Of a stretch of DNA of 64,000 bases, positions 54,901 to 61,938 are shown in pieces. The DNA is taken from NCBI RefSeq assembly GCF_022699665.1, contig NZ_JALDNB010000001.1:124001-188000 (forward strand). Reading direction: 5' to 3'. Under the pieces are notes generated by a model. The model had not been told where the DNA came from, made no database searches, and was given only the letters and a program-made list of their open reading frames with translations. Numbering within the stretch: position 1 is the first letter of the stretch; each line of letters opens with the position of its first letter. The stretch comes from Chryseobacterium aahli (GTDB lineage Bacteria > Bacteroidota > Bacteroidia > Flavobacteriales > Weeksellaceae). The position numbers were made by a program, and so were the translations under genes.

Positions 54901-56155
54901 AACGATTTGTGATGAAAATTTAGACGGAACCTATGAAGTCAATCTGATGAATTACACCAATCTTTATATTGATATTCCGAATCAGATGAATACATTCAGT
55001 TTTTATCTGACGCAATCTGATGCTCAAAATGGTGTCAATGCAATTGCAAATCCAACAAATTTTACAGCTCAGCCATTTCCGGCTCAGATTTGGGTAAAAA
55101 TTCAGAATATTCCGGCTTGTGATGATATTGCAAGTATTAATTTCATCATTGGAAATAAAATTGTTCTTCAGAATGCAGGACCGTTTAATTTAAACAATGT
55201 CTGTGATAATGGTAACGACGGAATTGAAAATGTAAATTTAACCCAGTTTCAACAGCAGATATATTCAGGAGCGAACGCTGTATTTACCTATTATCCGTCT
55301 TTAGCAGATTTAAATGCAGGAACAAATGTGATTGCAAATCCTACAACTTATCAATTTAATCAAAACACGGGATCGAATATAATATATGTAAAAGTGAGTG
55401 CTCCCGGATTCTGTCCTGAAATGACGAGCATAAAAATTTCTTTAAAGCTAGTACCGATATTTGAAATTCCAACTCAGTATTTCTGTCCGGACGGAACTTT
55501 TACATACACTTTAAAAGTTGAAGGCCACAATATTGTAAGTTATGTCTGGACGAATCCTTCAGGGCAGGTAGTTTCTACTTCCGATACGATTACAGGAATG
55601 AATGTTGTCGGAACTTATTCGGTAACTGTTACGTCTGATAATGGATGTTCTTATACGGGGACATTTGAAGCAAAATATTATGATGTTCCTGTCATTCAAC
55701 AGATGGTTGCCAGTGGAAGCACCTACACGATTACGGCAACAGGTTCACAACCAATTGTTTATTCTATTGACGGAATTACCTGGCAGGCAAGTAATGTTTT
55801 CTACAATTTGCCAACCGGAATTATCACATTCTATGTAAAATATGTTGAAGGAAAATGTATCGTAAAGCAAGATGGAGTGATTTTAGATATTAAAAATGCC
55901 ATCACGCCAAACGGAGACGGCGCTAATGATAAATGGATTATCAGAAACCTTCATGTTTTCGGAACCAAAATGACTAACGTAAAAGTGTTTGACCGTTATC
56001 AATACCTGATTTTTGAACAAAATACAAACACACAAATTATCTGGGACGGAACAATCTCAGGCAGACCAATTCCTACCTCAAGTTATTGGTACGTCATCAC
56101 ACTTCCGGATGGCAGAACCTTTACCGGATGGATTTTAGTGAAAAACAATAATTAA
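51953..56155 (+). CDS. Large T9SS type B surface protein (gliding-motility-associated C-terminal domain)
   Basis: The ATG at 51953 precedes a signal peptide (MKKYLSVVLFLIFISVFSQ); a GTG at 51947 is less likely. The 1400-residue protein has an N-terminal beta-rich region with FNALVVGSNGMVTFDLS, then at least seven units of 80-130 residues, each opening with a CDxNxDGxE-like motif (LCDTNNDGVEN, ICDNNNDGVEM, VCDNGNDGIEN and others), which resemble calcium-binding loops. The last ~90 residues (ITPNGDGANDKW ... WYVITLPDGR) are a type B sorting domain, so it should cross the outer membrane by the type IX system and act at the cell surface, probably in adhesion. It is a single gene. Confidence 0.9.
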   Translation: MKKYLSVVLFLIFISVFSQTPLQVKIKDALGNENFHVTCTNDLDASGCIQLHAEYPVLKETTTYAVTPEVYNPAVPLNQGTPLNANFDDAFAVKLDLPFSFCFFNQNFNALVVGSNGMVTFDLSQLGNINYPNVFWQNPNASLPKNSIFGVYHDMVFAAGDSSEIYYSTVGTAPYRKFVINFYDGRVAGCTDRSSSQIVLHETTNIVEVFVDKKLTPCPTRKFENALIGIMNNDGTLGYSPGSRNTGNWQATQEAYKFTPTGNTIQPEVTWTNSTGQVVGNGVQTNICPTQNDTYTATVKFNVCASSFLTFTDDFVLDFDATYPVAKNYSQNFCGNTPVNINLNDFKQNLTSQNPANFNFTFHSTLLDAQSGQNALSLNYSLTANSVFFVRIQNPNVPTCFRVAVLTLNFLSKNLLLDLILLCDTNNDGVENAYDLTLLNNQILPPNTTGITYHASQNDAQNNSNPIVTANITATTKIWVRLQDANCVYVLGPLNFGLKPGVNANSPGLYSYTMCDINDNNLEEFDFALNLGPLISSQPGVGFAAYSTYAAAFSGTGPLLGTIKDGLQTVFIRVQIAGGCFTVIPVTMNVTFTQIKANDKNEYICFNGTEDVNVDLLALSANMLILPTTALFTEFYQTYGDAELGINPISSNQTITTNGDFVSQTYYVRFKETDECYTIRPINVYLVHPVISTSAFSICDFNNDNSENVSLQPFTAAIIGGQNASVLFYLNQADAQSGNNPVTNAIITGNNQLFAKITSYNCTQIYPVNFSLVSTPAVNSTVNITLNNICDNNNDGVEMYNLTLSQPQIYNGSSNVTFTYYTSYNAVTHTFSGQITNPTQFIVQGTATVYVKVKFNNNECFSASQLNIQMIFLPAVVLTNAVLNTCDEDFNLSETFQLNDAVPQLFIPAQNTYALSNMNISYYLTATEANAGNTANQIGNSYTTNISTVQVWARFQSKTTGCFSVAPIQLNTYFPPKAINSSITICDENLDGTYEVNLMNYTNLYIDIPNQMNTFSFYLTQSDAQNGVNAIANPTNFTAQPFPAQIWVKIQNIPACDDIASINFIIGNKIVLQNAGPFNLNNVCDNGNDGIENVNLTQFQQQIYSGANAVFTYYPSLADLNAGTNVIANPTTYQFNQNTGSNIIYVKVSAPGFCPEMTSIKISLKLVPIFEIPTQYFCPDGTFTYTLKVEGHNIVSYVWTNPSGQVVSTSDTITGMNVVGTYSVTVTSDNGCSYTGTFEAKYYDVPVIQQMVASGSTYTITATGSQPIVYSIDGITWQASNVFYNLPTGIITFYVKYVEGKCIVKQDGVILDIKNAITPNGDGANDKWIIRNLHVFGTKMTNVKVFDRYQYLIFEQNTNTQIIWDGTISGRPIPTSSYWYVITLPDGRTFTGWILVKNNN

Positions 56156-56178
56156 AAATATTTAAACAATTGAACGAT

Positions 56179-56207
56179 AAAACCTCATTGATTTTCAGTG
56201 AGGTTTT
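56179..56207 (+). terminator. Terminator after the T9SS surface protein
   Basis: AAAACCTCATTGA / TCAGTGAGGTTTT with a short loop and downstream T-rich sequence. Confidence 0.7.
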
Positions 56208-56261
56208 GTTGTGTTTAAATATGAAACTTACTCTAACTCATCAAATAATCACCAGCATAAA

Positions 56262-56420
56262 AATTCCCCTCCTTTGGAGGGGTGGCGAAAATTCAAAGAA
56301 TTTTTGACGGGGTGGTTTAAAAACGGAATCAAACTTCAAGATTTTAATATTCTGTATTCTCAAACCACCCCGTCTAAATTTTCACAGAAAATTTATCCAC
56401 CCCTTCACTGGAGGGGAATT
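56262..56420. mobile_element. MITE-like palindromic element, 159 bp
   Basis: It has perfect 11-bp terminal inverted repeats, AATTCCCCTCC at 56262-56272 and GGAGGGGAATT at 56410-56420. Inside is a perfect 13-bp inner pair, GACGGGGTGGTTT at 56306-56318 and AAACCACCCCGTC at 56362-56374. The arms between also pair imperfectly, so the whole unit can fold into one long hairpin. It encodes no protein of its own. A frame crossing it (56211-56456) is not a gene. No direct target duplication was evident. Confidence 0.65.
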
Positions 56421-56467
56421 CATAGCTCAAAAAAAATGAATAAATTTACAACTTGACAACCATTTTT

Positions 56468-56860
56468 ATGAAAGCTCTACTTACAAAGCAATTCTTTGTT
56501 CTTTTTAGTTTACCTATCTTGATAGTTATTACACTTTCATTTTTTATCACTAAAGATGTGATAGACACGATAGGTTTTAACAGAACAATACAATGGAGTG
56601 TTTGGGGTAAATATCTTGGAAATTCATTTTATAATTTTTCAGTTTTTATAATGACATATCTTACTTACCCCATTGGATATTTTATAATCTTTTTAATGAG
56701 AAGAACAACAAATTATTATTTGTCATTACTACATTTTAGCATGGTTATTTTCAACCTCATTCTACTGTGTGTTGCTCCCGAGTTTTATATTCTTATTCCT
56801 ATCTCAGTAATTTGTTTTATAATTTTCATTTTTAATATCTTTAAAACCACAAAAGTCTAA
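56468..56860 (+). CDS. Hypothetical small membrane protein
   Basis: The ATG at 56468 gives about 130 residues with four hydrophobic segments (FFVLFSLPILIVITLSFFI, FIMTYLTYPIGYFIIFL, LLHFSMVIFNLILLCVA, IPISVICFIIFIFNIF); a TTG at 56453 would add five residues. I see no known motif. It follows the MITE-like element by 48 bp and precedes hutU by 32 bp; whether it shares hutU transcription is unclear. Confidence 0.65.
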   Translation: MKALLTKQFFVLFSLPILIVITLSFFITKDVIDTIGFNRTIQWSVWGKYLGNSFYNFSVFIMTYLTYPIGYFIIFLMRRTTNYYLSLLHFSMVIFNLILLCVAPEFYILIPISVICFIIFIFNIFKTTKV

Positions 56861-56892
56861 CAACAATCAACCAAACAACAATCAACTATATA

Positions 56893-58878
56893 ATGACTTT
56901 CAAAGAACAGATACAACAAGGAATTCCCACCGAACTACCTCAGCCAAAACCATACGAAACACAAATCAACCATGCACCAAAGCGTAAAGAAATCTTAACA
57001 GACGAAGAGAAAAAACTCGCTCTGAAAAACGCTTTACGATACTTCGAACCTCAGTTTCACGCAGAATTATTGCCGGAATTCAGGGAAGAACTGGAAAAAT
57101 ACGGCAGAATTTATATGTACCGCTTCCGTCCGGATTACGAGATGAAAGCAAGAGATATTGCCGAATATCCTGGAAAATCTGAACAGGCAAAAGCCATTAT
57201 GCTGATGATTCAGAATAATCTGGATTATGCTGTGGCGCAACATCCCCACGAACTGATTACTTATGGTGGAAATGGAGCAGTGTTCAGCAACTGGGCGCAG
57301 TATCTTCTGACGATGAAATACCTGTCGGAAATGACAGACGAACAGACGTTGACAATGTATTCCGGTCATCCGATGGGATTATTTCCCTCGCACAAAGATG
57401 CGCCGAGAGTGGTGGTGACGAACGGAATGATGATTCCAAATTATTCCAAGCCGGACGATTGGGAAAAATTCAATGCGTTGGGTGTTTCACAGTACGGACA
57501 AATGACCGCGGGAAGTTATATGTACATCGGTCCGCAGGGAATTGTGCACGGAACGACGATTACGGTTTTAAATGCTTTCAGAAAAATCAATAAAGAACCA
57601 AAAGGCGGATTATTCGTCACGTCAGGTTTGGGCGGAATGTCCGGAGCTCAGCCAAAAGCCGGAAATATCGCAGGTTGCATTACGGTCATTGCCGAAGTCA
57701 ATCCTAAGATTACAAAAATCCGTCACGAACAGAAATGGGTGAATGAAATCCACGAAAATCTGGATGAATTAGTGGCAAGAGTAAGAAAATCGCAGGAAAA
57801 TCAGGAAACGGTTTCTTTGGCTTACCTTGGAAACATCGTGGATATCTGGGAAAAATTTGATGAAGAAAATTTAAGAATCGATATTGGTTCAGACCAGACT
57901 TCACTTCACAATCCTTGGGCGGGCGGTTATTATCCGGTCGGGCAATCGTTTGAGGAATCCAATACCATGATGGCAGAAAACCCTGAATTATTCAAAGAAA
58001 AAGTTCAGGAAACCTTGAGAAGACACGCTGCAGCCATCAACAAACATACAGCAAAAGGAACTTATTTCTTCGATTATGGAAATGCCTTTTTACTCGAAGC
58101 TTCCAGAGCTGGAGCCGATGTAATGTCTGAAAATCCTACGATTGGAAGAGAATTTAAATATCCATCATACGTTCAGGATATTATGGGACCGATGTGTTTT
58201 GATTATGGTTTCGGGCCGTTCCGTTGGGTTTGTACCAGCGGAAAACCGGAAGATTTGCAGAAAACGGATGACATTGCGTGTGCCGTTTTAGAGGAAATGA
58301 TTAAAACATCGCCGGAAGAAATTCAGCAGCAAATGAAAGACAATATCACGTGGATCAAAGGTGCTCAGGAAAACAATCTGGTCGTTGGTTCGCAGGCGAG
58401 AATTCTGTACGCCGATGCAGAAGGAAGAATGAAAATCGCTGAAGCCTTCAACAAAGCCATTGCCAACGGAGAAATCGGAGCGGTGGTTTTGGGAAGAGAC
58501 CATCACGATGTTTCGGGGACAGATTCGCCGTACAGAGAGACTTCTAATATTTATGATGGCTCGAGATTTACGGCAGATATGGCGATTCACAATGTGATTG
58601 GCGACAGTTTCCGTGGGGCGACTTGGGTGAGCATCCACAACGGTGGCGGCGTTGGCTGGGGTGAAGTGATCAACGGTGGTTTCGGGATGTTGCTCGATGG
58701 AAGCGACGATGCCGACAGAAGATTAAAATCGATGCTTTTCTGGGACGTCAACAACGGAATTTCAAGACGTAGCTGGGCAAGAAATGAAGGTGCTGTTTTC
58801 GCGATTAAAAGAGCAATGGAAGCTGAGCCGAATTTGAAGGTGACATTGCCGAATTTTGTAGATGAGAATCTTTTTTAA
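56893..58878 (+). CDS. hutU: Urocanate hydratase
   Basis: The 661-residue product is a full-length long-type urocanase: YGGNGAVFSNWAQYLLTMKY, SGLGGMSGAQPKAGNIAGC, PWAGGYYPVG, FDYGFGPFRWVCTSG and a C-terminal Rossmann-like region are clear. It converts urocanate to imidazolonepropionate in histidine breakdown using tightly bound NAD. No hutH, hutI or hutG is adjacent, so the pathway is split or incomplete here. A diverged copy of its last 21 codons lies at 60217-60279. Confidence 0.97.
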   Translation: MTFKEQIQQGIPTELPQPKPYETQINHAPKRKEILTDEEKKLALKNALRYFEPQFHAELLPEFREELEKYGRIYMYRFRPDYEMKARDIAEYPGKSEQAKAIMLMIQNNLDYAVAQHPHELITYGGNGAVFSNWAQYLLTMKYLSEMTDEQTLTMYSGHPMGLFPSHKDAPRVVVTNGMMIPNYSKPDDWEKFNALGVSQYGQMTAGSYMYIGPQGIVHGTTITVLNAFRKINKEPKGGLFVTSGLGGMSGAQPKAGNIAGCITVIAEVNPKITKIRHEQKWVNEIHENLDELVARVRKSQENQETVSLAYLGNIVDIWEKFDEENLRIDIGSDQTSLHNPWAGGYYPVGQSFEESNTMMAENPELFKEKVQETLRRHAAAINKHTAKGTYFFDYGNAFLLEASRAGADVMSENPTIGREFKYPSYVQDIMGPMCFDYGFGPFRWVCTSGKPEDLQKTDDIACAVLEEMIKTSPEEIQQQMKDNITWIKGAQENNLVVGSQARILYADAEGRMKIAEAFNKAIANGEIGAVVLGRDHHDVSGTDSPYRETSNIYDGSRFTADMAIHNVIGDSFRGATWVSIHNGGGVGWGEVINGGFGMLLDGSDDADRRLKSMLFWDVNNGISRRSWARNEGAVFAIKRAMEAEPNLKVTLPNFVDENLF

Positions 58879-58899
58879 TTTGAAAATACTAAAACGTCC

Positions 58900-59158
58900 C
58901 GTCACTTCGAGTAGAGTTTTGCAAAAACTCGTATCGAGAAGTTGTTGAATCCGAAGATGTCTGTAGTTCACGGGTTCTCGATACTTTTTTTCTTTCAGAA
59001 AAAACACTCGAAATGATGAAGTTGTGAACTTTACTCATTGATTTTTAAATAAGATTTTCACTTCGTCACTTCGAGTAGCTTTTGAAAAAAGCGTATCGAG
59101 AAGTTTCACGCAAAAGTTCTCGATACCTCCCGATTGGATCGGGAAACTCGAACTGACG
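58900..59158 (+). repeat. Palindromic repeat pairs after hutU
   Basis: Two inverted pairs of the family seen at 12.2-13.2 kb: 58900-58941 with 58974-59018, and 59064-59103 with 59116-59158. Boundaries are CGTCACTTCGAGTAG ... GTATCGAGAAG and TTCTCGATAC ... ACTCGAACTGACG, with one degenerate partner. In the second pair the loop is only 12 bp, so it can form a long hairpin. The stretch 58879-59321 holds these and the next two entries only. Confidence 0.85.
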
Positions 59159-59179
59159 AAAGCAATTTTTATAAATAAC

Positions 59180-59206
59180 AAAAACCTGCACAAAGCAGGT
59201 TTTTTT
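59180..59206 (+). terminator. Terminator-like hairpin
   Basis: AAAACCTGC / GCAGGTTTT with loop ACAAA and a T tract. It resembles the hairpins at 60094-60116 and 60296-60323. Confidence 0.65.
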
Positions 59207-59212
59207 CGTGCA

Positions 59213-59319
59213 CGTCATTGAGAGAAGGAATAACAGCCGGTCCCGAATATTCGGGAAAGCAATCCGTTGAATTGTTCTCAACATTCTGAACAGATTGCTT
59301 TGCTTTGCTCGCAATGACG
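59213..59319. repeat. REP-like palindrome bounded by CGTCATTG / CAATGACG
   Basis: The ends CGTCATTG and CAATGACG are inverted. Inside, AGCAATCCGTT pairs with AACAGATTGCT, with TCCCGAATATTCGGGA as a central hairpin. It is distinct from the CGTCAGTTCGAG family and ends 3 bp before the next gene. Confidence 0.6.
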
Positions 59320-59321
59320 AA

Positions 59322-59957
59322 CTATTTATTCCCCTTAAACGTCACTCCAAGAGAAACCACAGGTTTTGTAAACTGATTTCCGTTGGCAACATCTCCGTTT
59401 CCGAGAACGAACTGATAACCGGCTCGTGTGGTCAAATACACCGATATATTCTCCTTCGTCATGCTTCCTATTTTCACTGAAAAATCTACGCCGCCTTGAA
59501 TATTATAAAAAAGATCACGGTTGAGCTTTCTGGGAACTTCGTATTGATTGACGATCCACATTCCGTCAACTTCATTGTACTGCGTTTGGGTACTAGTTTC
59601 ATCGGGATTGACGAGACTTAAAAAATACAAACCTGTAGAAAGATACGTGCTGAAAAAAACTTTATCGTTATTGATCACGTCATTTTGAACTAAAAAATTG
59701 AGCGTCGCATGATTGGATCGTGTTCTGTCGGCTAAGTAGCCAAAGTTTTCAGCATGTTTTTCGCTGGTATAGCTCAGTGCTGCACCCAATGAAACATGGT
59801 CATTAATGTATCCTCTCACATTAAGGTGTACCGCAGGTTGATACTGTCGAATCGCAGGCTGCCATTCTATTCCTCCGTAAAATGCGATCTTATCTTTCTG
59901 TGCAAAACAGATGTTGCCGCTTAGTAAAAATACCAGAATATAAAGTGCTTTTTTCAT
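59322..59957 (-). CDS. Predicted outer-membrane beta-barrel protein
   Basis: A signal peptide (MKKALYILVFLLSGNICFAQ) precedes 190 residues of alternating hydrophobic strands, such as YINDHVSLGAALSYTS, FFSTYLSTGLYFLSL and ISVYLTTRAGYQFVLG, ending KPVVSLGVTFKGNK. This is typical of small outer-membrane barrels with no known activity. The gene lies between the repeat block downstream of hutU and the duplicated hutU end, on the opposite strand to hutU. Confidence 0.75.
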   Translation of the reverse strand: MKKALYILVFLLSGNICFAQKDKIAFYGGIEWQPAIRQYQPAVHLNVRGYINDHVSLGAALSYTSEKHAENFGYLADRTRSNHATLNFLVQNDVINNDKVFFSTYLSTGLYFLSLVNPDETSTQTQYNEVDGMWIVNQYEVPRKLNRDLFYNIQGGVDFSVKIGSMTKENISVYLTTRAGYQFVLGNGDVANGNQFTKPVVSLGVTFKGNK

Positions 59958-60142
59958 AACAAAGAATTTTAAAGTTCAACAGAAAAGAATGGAAAAATAC
60001 TTTATGAGAAAGATTTCATCATCACTCTTTATTATTAAGACTTTAAAATTCTGGAAAGGTTGCCTTGGATTGGGAGATTTTGTGGAAAATTATAAAACCT
60101 GCTGTGAGGTAGGTTTATTATAGTATTTTGAACGTAGATGGC

Positions 60143-60198
60143 GCAGATTTTAAATCCGTGCCTTAGCTTTTGTAAATGCTCACGGATTGCAAATCTGC
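60143..60198. repeat. 18-bp imperfect inverted repeat
   Basis: GCAGATTTTAAATCCGTG (60143-60160) pairs with CACGGATTGCAAATCTGC (60181-60198), 16 of 18 positions, with a 20-bp loop. It is palindromic intergenic DNA of unknown role. Confidence 0.6.
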
Positions 60199-60216
60199 AA
60201 GATCGGGGGCAATGGA

Positions 60217-60279
60217 ATGGAAGCTGAGCTGAATCTGAAAGTGACGTTGCCTAATTTTGTGGACGAAAGTTTGTTTTAA
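60217..60279 (+). pseudogene. Duplicated 3' fragment of hutU
   Basis: The 21 codons read MEAELNLKVTLPNFVDESLF plus stop, against MEAEPNLKVTLPNFVDENLF at the end of hutU (58815-58878): two differences in twenty residues, with several silent changes. The preceding bases GCAATGGA also match hutU. Nothing upstream continues the frame, so it is a gene tail left by duplication, recombination or loss of a second copy. Confidence 0.85.
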
Positions 60280-60406
60280 AACTTTTTAAATATGGAAAAA
60301 CCTGCTGTGAGGCAGGTTTTTTTATCTTCATTTTAATTTGATTTGAATCCAATAATTTCATTTACTTTAAGACACGAGCGTGAGACTTTGGCTAATTAAT
60401 AAGGTT

Positions 60407-60904
60407 TTATATAGGTAATATTGTATCTACTAAGCCTTTAAGTTTTTCATTATTAATGTGACATAAAAAGAATCTATGCAAAAATTCAATTCTTTCGTGA
60501 TTAGCAGAGAGTGGAGTTAGTCTATAATTAAATTCCATTGGATATGAAAAAATATTCCCTTTAATAAGTTCATCGTATATTTCATAGTTTATTTCTGGAC
60601 TAAATTGTATAGTGAAATCTTTTTTGTGTCCTGTTTCAATATGTTTTAAGTAATCATCTACTTGATTTACTGCGTAAATATGGGCATTCATACTTAAAAA
60701 TGAATCGGGATAAAATCTTTTGATTGTTTCTAATATTATTTTATCCAATTCATCCCCCTCTTTGTAAGTTTTATAATAATTCGAATCCATTTTTCGTATG
60801 TAAGGAAAATAAGCTGTAAATGGAAAAAATGAATCACCTTTAACTTCTATAATTTTTAGTGCTTGCCAATCTTTTGGATCAAGAAATTTCATTTCAATTG
60901 TCAT
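60407..60904 (-). CDS. Hypothetical protein, 165 residues
   Basis: The protein begins MTIEMKFLDPKDWQALKIIEV, with no signal peptide or membrane segment, and looks like a compact mixed alpha/beta cytoplasmic protein (FYPDSFLSMNAHIYAVNQVDD in the middle). I do not recognise it. The gene is very AT-rich and is the first of three small minus-strand genes in an accessory stretch. Such arrangements are common for immunity proteins and other orphan cargo, but no toxin is present, so the role is open. Confidence 0.65.
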   Translation of the reverse strand: MTIEMKFLDPKDWQALKIIEVKGDSFFPFTAYFPYIRKMDSNYYKTYKEGDELDKIILETIKRFYPDSFLSMNAHIYAVNQVDDYLKHIETGHKKDFTIQFSPEINYEIYDELIKGNIFSYPMEFNYRLTPLSANHERIEFLHRFFLCHINNEKLKGLVDTILPI

Positions 60905-61000
60905 ATTTTATTTATAATGTTAATGTAAAACTTTCAAAGCTGGTGCGAAGCTATATTGCTTATAAGTAATTAAAGCACGAGCCTGACACTCATATCAGCT

Positions 61001-61225
61001 TTAATTTATTTCGGTTAATTGTTGTTCGTATACATGCATTTCTCCTTTATATTCATTTTCGTCTATTTTAATTAAAACAATGTAATCTGCATTATTTTCA
61101 GGATAAACTTCTTTTCGATTATATGGATCTACTGTTTTCCTCCAAGGTTCTTCTTTTGTTGCCACAACGATACATTTTTTCCCGGAAGCTATTTCTAATA
61201 CTTCTTGATTAATTTTAAATTTCAT
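61001..61225 (-). CDS. Hypothetical small protein, 74 residues
   Basis: MKFKINQEVLEIASGKKCIV starts a protein that looks like a small beta-barrel (KCIVVATKEEP, DYIVLIKIDENEYKGEMHVYEQQL), with SH3-like spacing of strands. No family is recognised. It lies between two other unknown AT-rich genes on the same strand. A start codon and compositional coherence support it, though it is short. Confidence 0.55.
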   Translation of the reverse strand: MKFKINQEVLEIASGKKCIVVATKEEPWRKTVDPYNRKEVYPENNADYIVLIKIDENEYKGEMHVYEQQLTEIN

Positions 61226-61264
61226 ATTTATAAGTTTTTTGTTATGTAGTTAATAAATATATTG

Positions 61265-61522
61265 TTAATCTTTAATAATTTCAAATGGCCAAGTATAGTG
61301 ACTTGACGCAAAAGGACGGTTTCCATTTGTAGGAGTAATTATCTTTGCTTTTATTTTGAATTTAGTTCCAACAGGAAAATCTGTGGAGAGAACTTTAGAA
61401 CACTGTACATACATTGTTTCTAAATAGGGATCTTGGTTAGGAAGAGGCTTTATATGAATTGGATCGTGTTTACCTCTTTCGTTTGTTAAAACACTTTGTA
61501 CTATAATATAATCGTATTCCAT
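61265..61522 (-). CDS. Hypothetical small protein, 85 residues
   Basis: The ATG at 61520-61522 (MEYDYIIVQSVLTNERGK) is preferred; an upstream in-frame start at 61573 adds a hydrophobic, poorly conserved-looking leader. The product looks beta-rich, with CSKVLSTDFPVGTKFKIKAKI in the middle. No family is recognised. It is the first transcribed member of the three-gene minus-strand group. Confidence 0.55.
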   Translation of the reverse strand: MEYDYIIVQSVLTNERGKHDPIHIKPLPNQDPYLETMYVQCSKVLSTDFPVGTKFKIKAKIITPTNGNRPFASSHYTWPFEIIKD

Positions 61523-61787
61523 TATGTAGTTAGAATATTTTCTTAATATGTTAATTTGAACGAGACTTATCAAATATATAAAACTAACATAATAATACCT
61601 TCCGTATTTCTACTGAAAATTATTTTAATTGTAAATTTTTGTTTCACCCCCGCTAGCAGAGTATGATGGAGAAATAGTATTTTCAAAACAACCTCGGTTA
61701 AAAACACACGCATCCGCAGAAACTCACAAACAATCTTAAAATAAATCTCCTGCACCCGCATTTTATTTAAAACAACCTTGTTTGTAG

Positions 61788-61844
61788 CTTCCTGCAATTG
61801 CAGGAAGTCTCCAACAATTTGCGGGGAACTTTATGCAATTGCAT
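61788..61844. promoter_or_regulatory. Two palindromes sharing TGCAATTGCA upstream of the DUF6261 promoter
   Basis: A perfect 20-bp palindrome CTTCCTGCAATTGCAGGAAG (61788-61807) and a perfect 12-bp palindrome ATGCAATTGCAT (61833-61844) share the core TGCAATTGCA. Their centres are 41 bp apart, close to four helical turns, and they lie 43-80 bp upstream of the -7 box at 61887. They could be operators for a dimeric regulator; this is inference. The rest of 61523-61938 shows no gene. Confidence 0.4.
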
Positions 61845-61886
61845 TTTATTTCCCACAAAATGTTTTAAACTAAATGCAGAATTATT

Positions 61887-61894
61887 TATATTTG
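61887..61894 (+). promoter_or_regulatory. Bacteroidetes -7 box upstream of the DUF6261 gene
   Basis: TATATTTG, an exact TAnnTTTG match 44 bp before the ATG at 61939. The same octamer precedes the disrupted heptad-repeat gene at 11027. Confidence 0.5.
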
Positions 61895-61938
61895 TTTTGA
61901 GTAATTAATACATTTTTAACAAATAAACACATTAAAAG

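Larger units (their letters stand above)
60094..60323 (+). repeat. Segment bounded by duplicated terminator-like hairpins
   Basis: The sequence AAAACCTGCTGTGAGG followed by (T/C)AGGTTT occurs at 60094-60116 and again at 60296-60319, about 203 bp apart and differing at one position. Between them lie the inverted repeat at 60143-60198 and the hutU fragment. The gap 59958-60406 contains no other gene. Confidence 0.55.

Noticed and set aside
56211..56456. 81-codon open frame
   Set aside because: It crosses the MITE-like palindrome and shows no coding signature.
58762..59007. 81-codon minus-strand frame
   Set aside because: It reads through palindromic repeats and antisense to hutU.
61570..61797. 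75-codon open frame on the minus strand
   Set aside because: It overlaps the AT-rich region upstream of the small genes, has no promoter box and its 5' end lies in the 20-bp palindrome.
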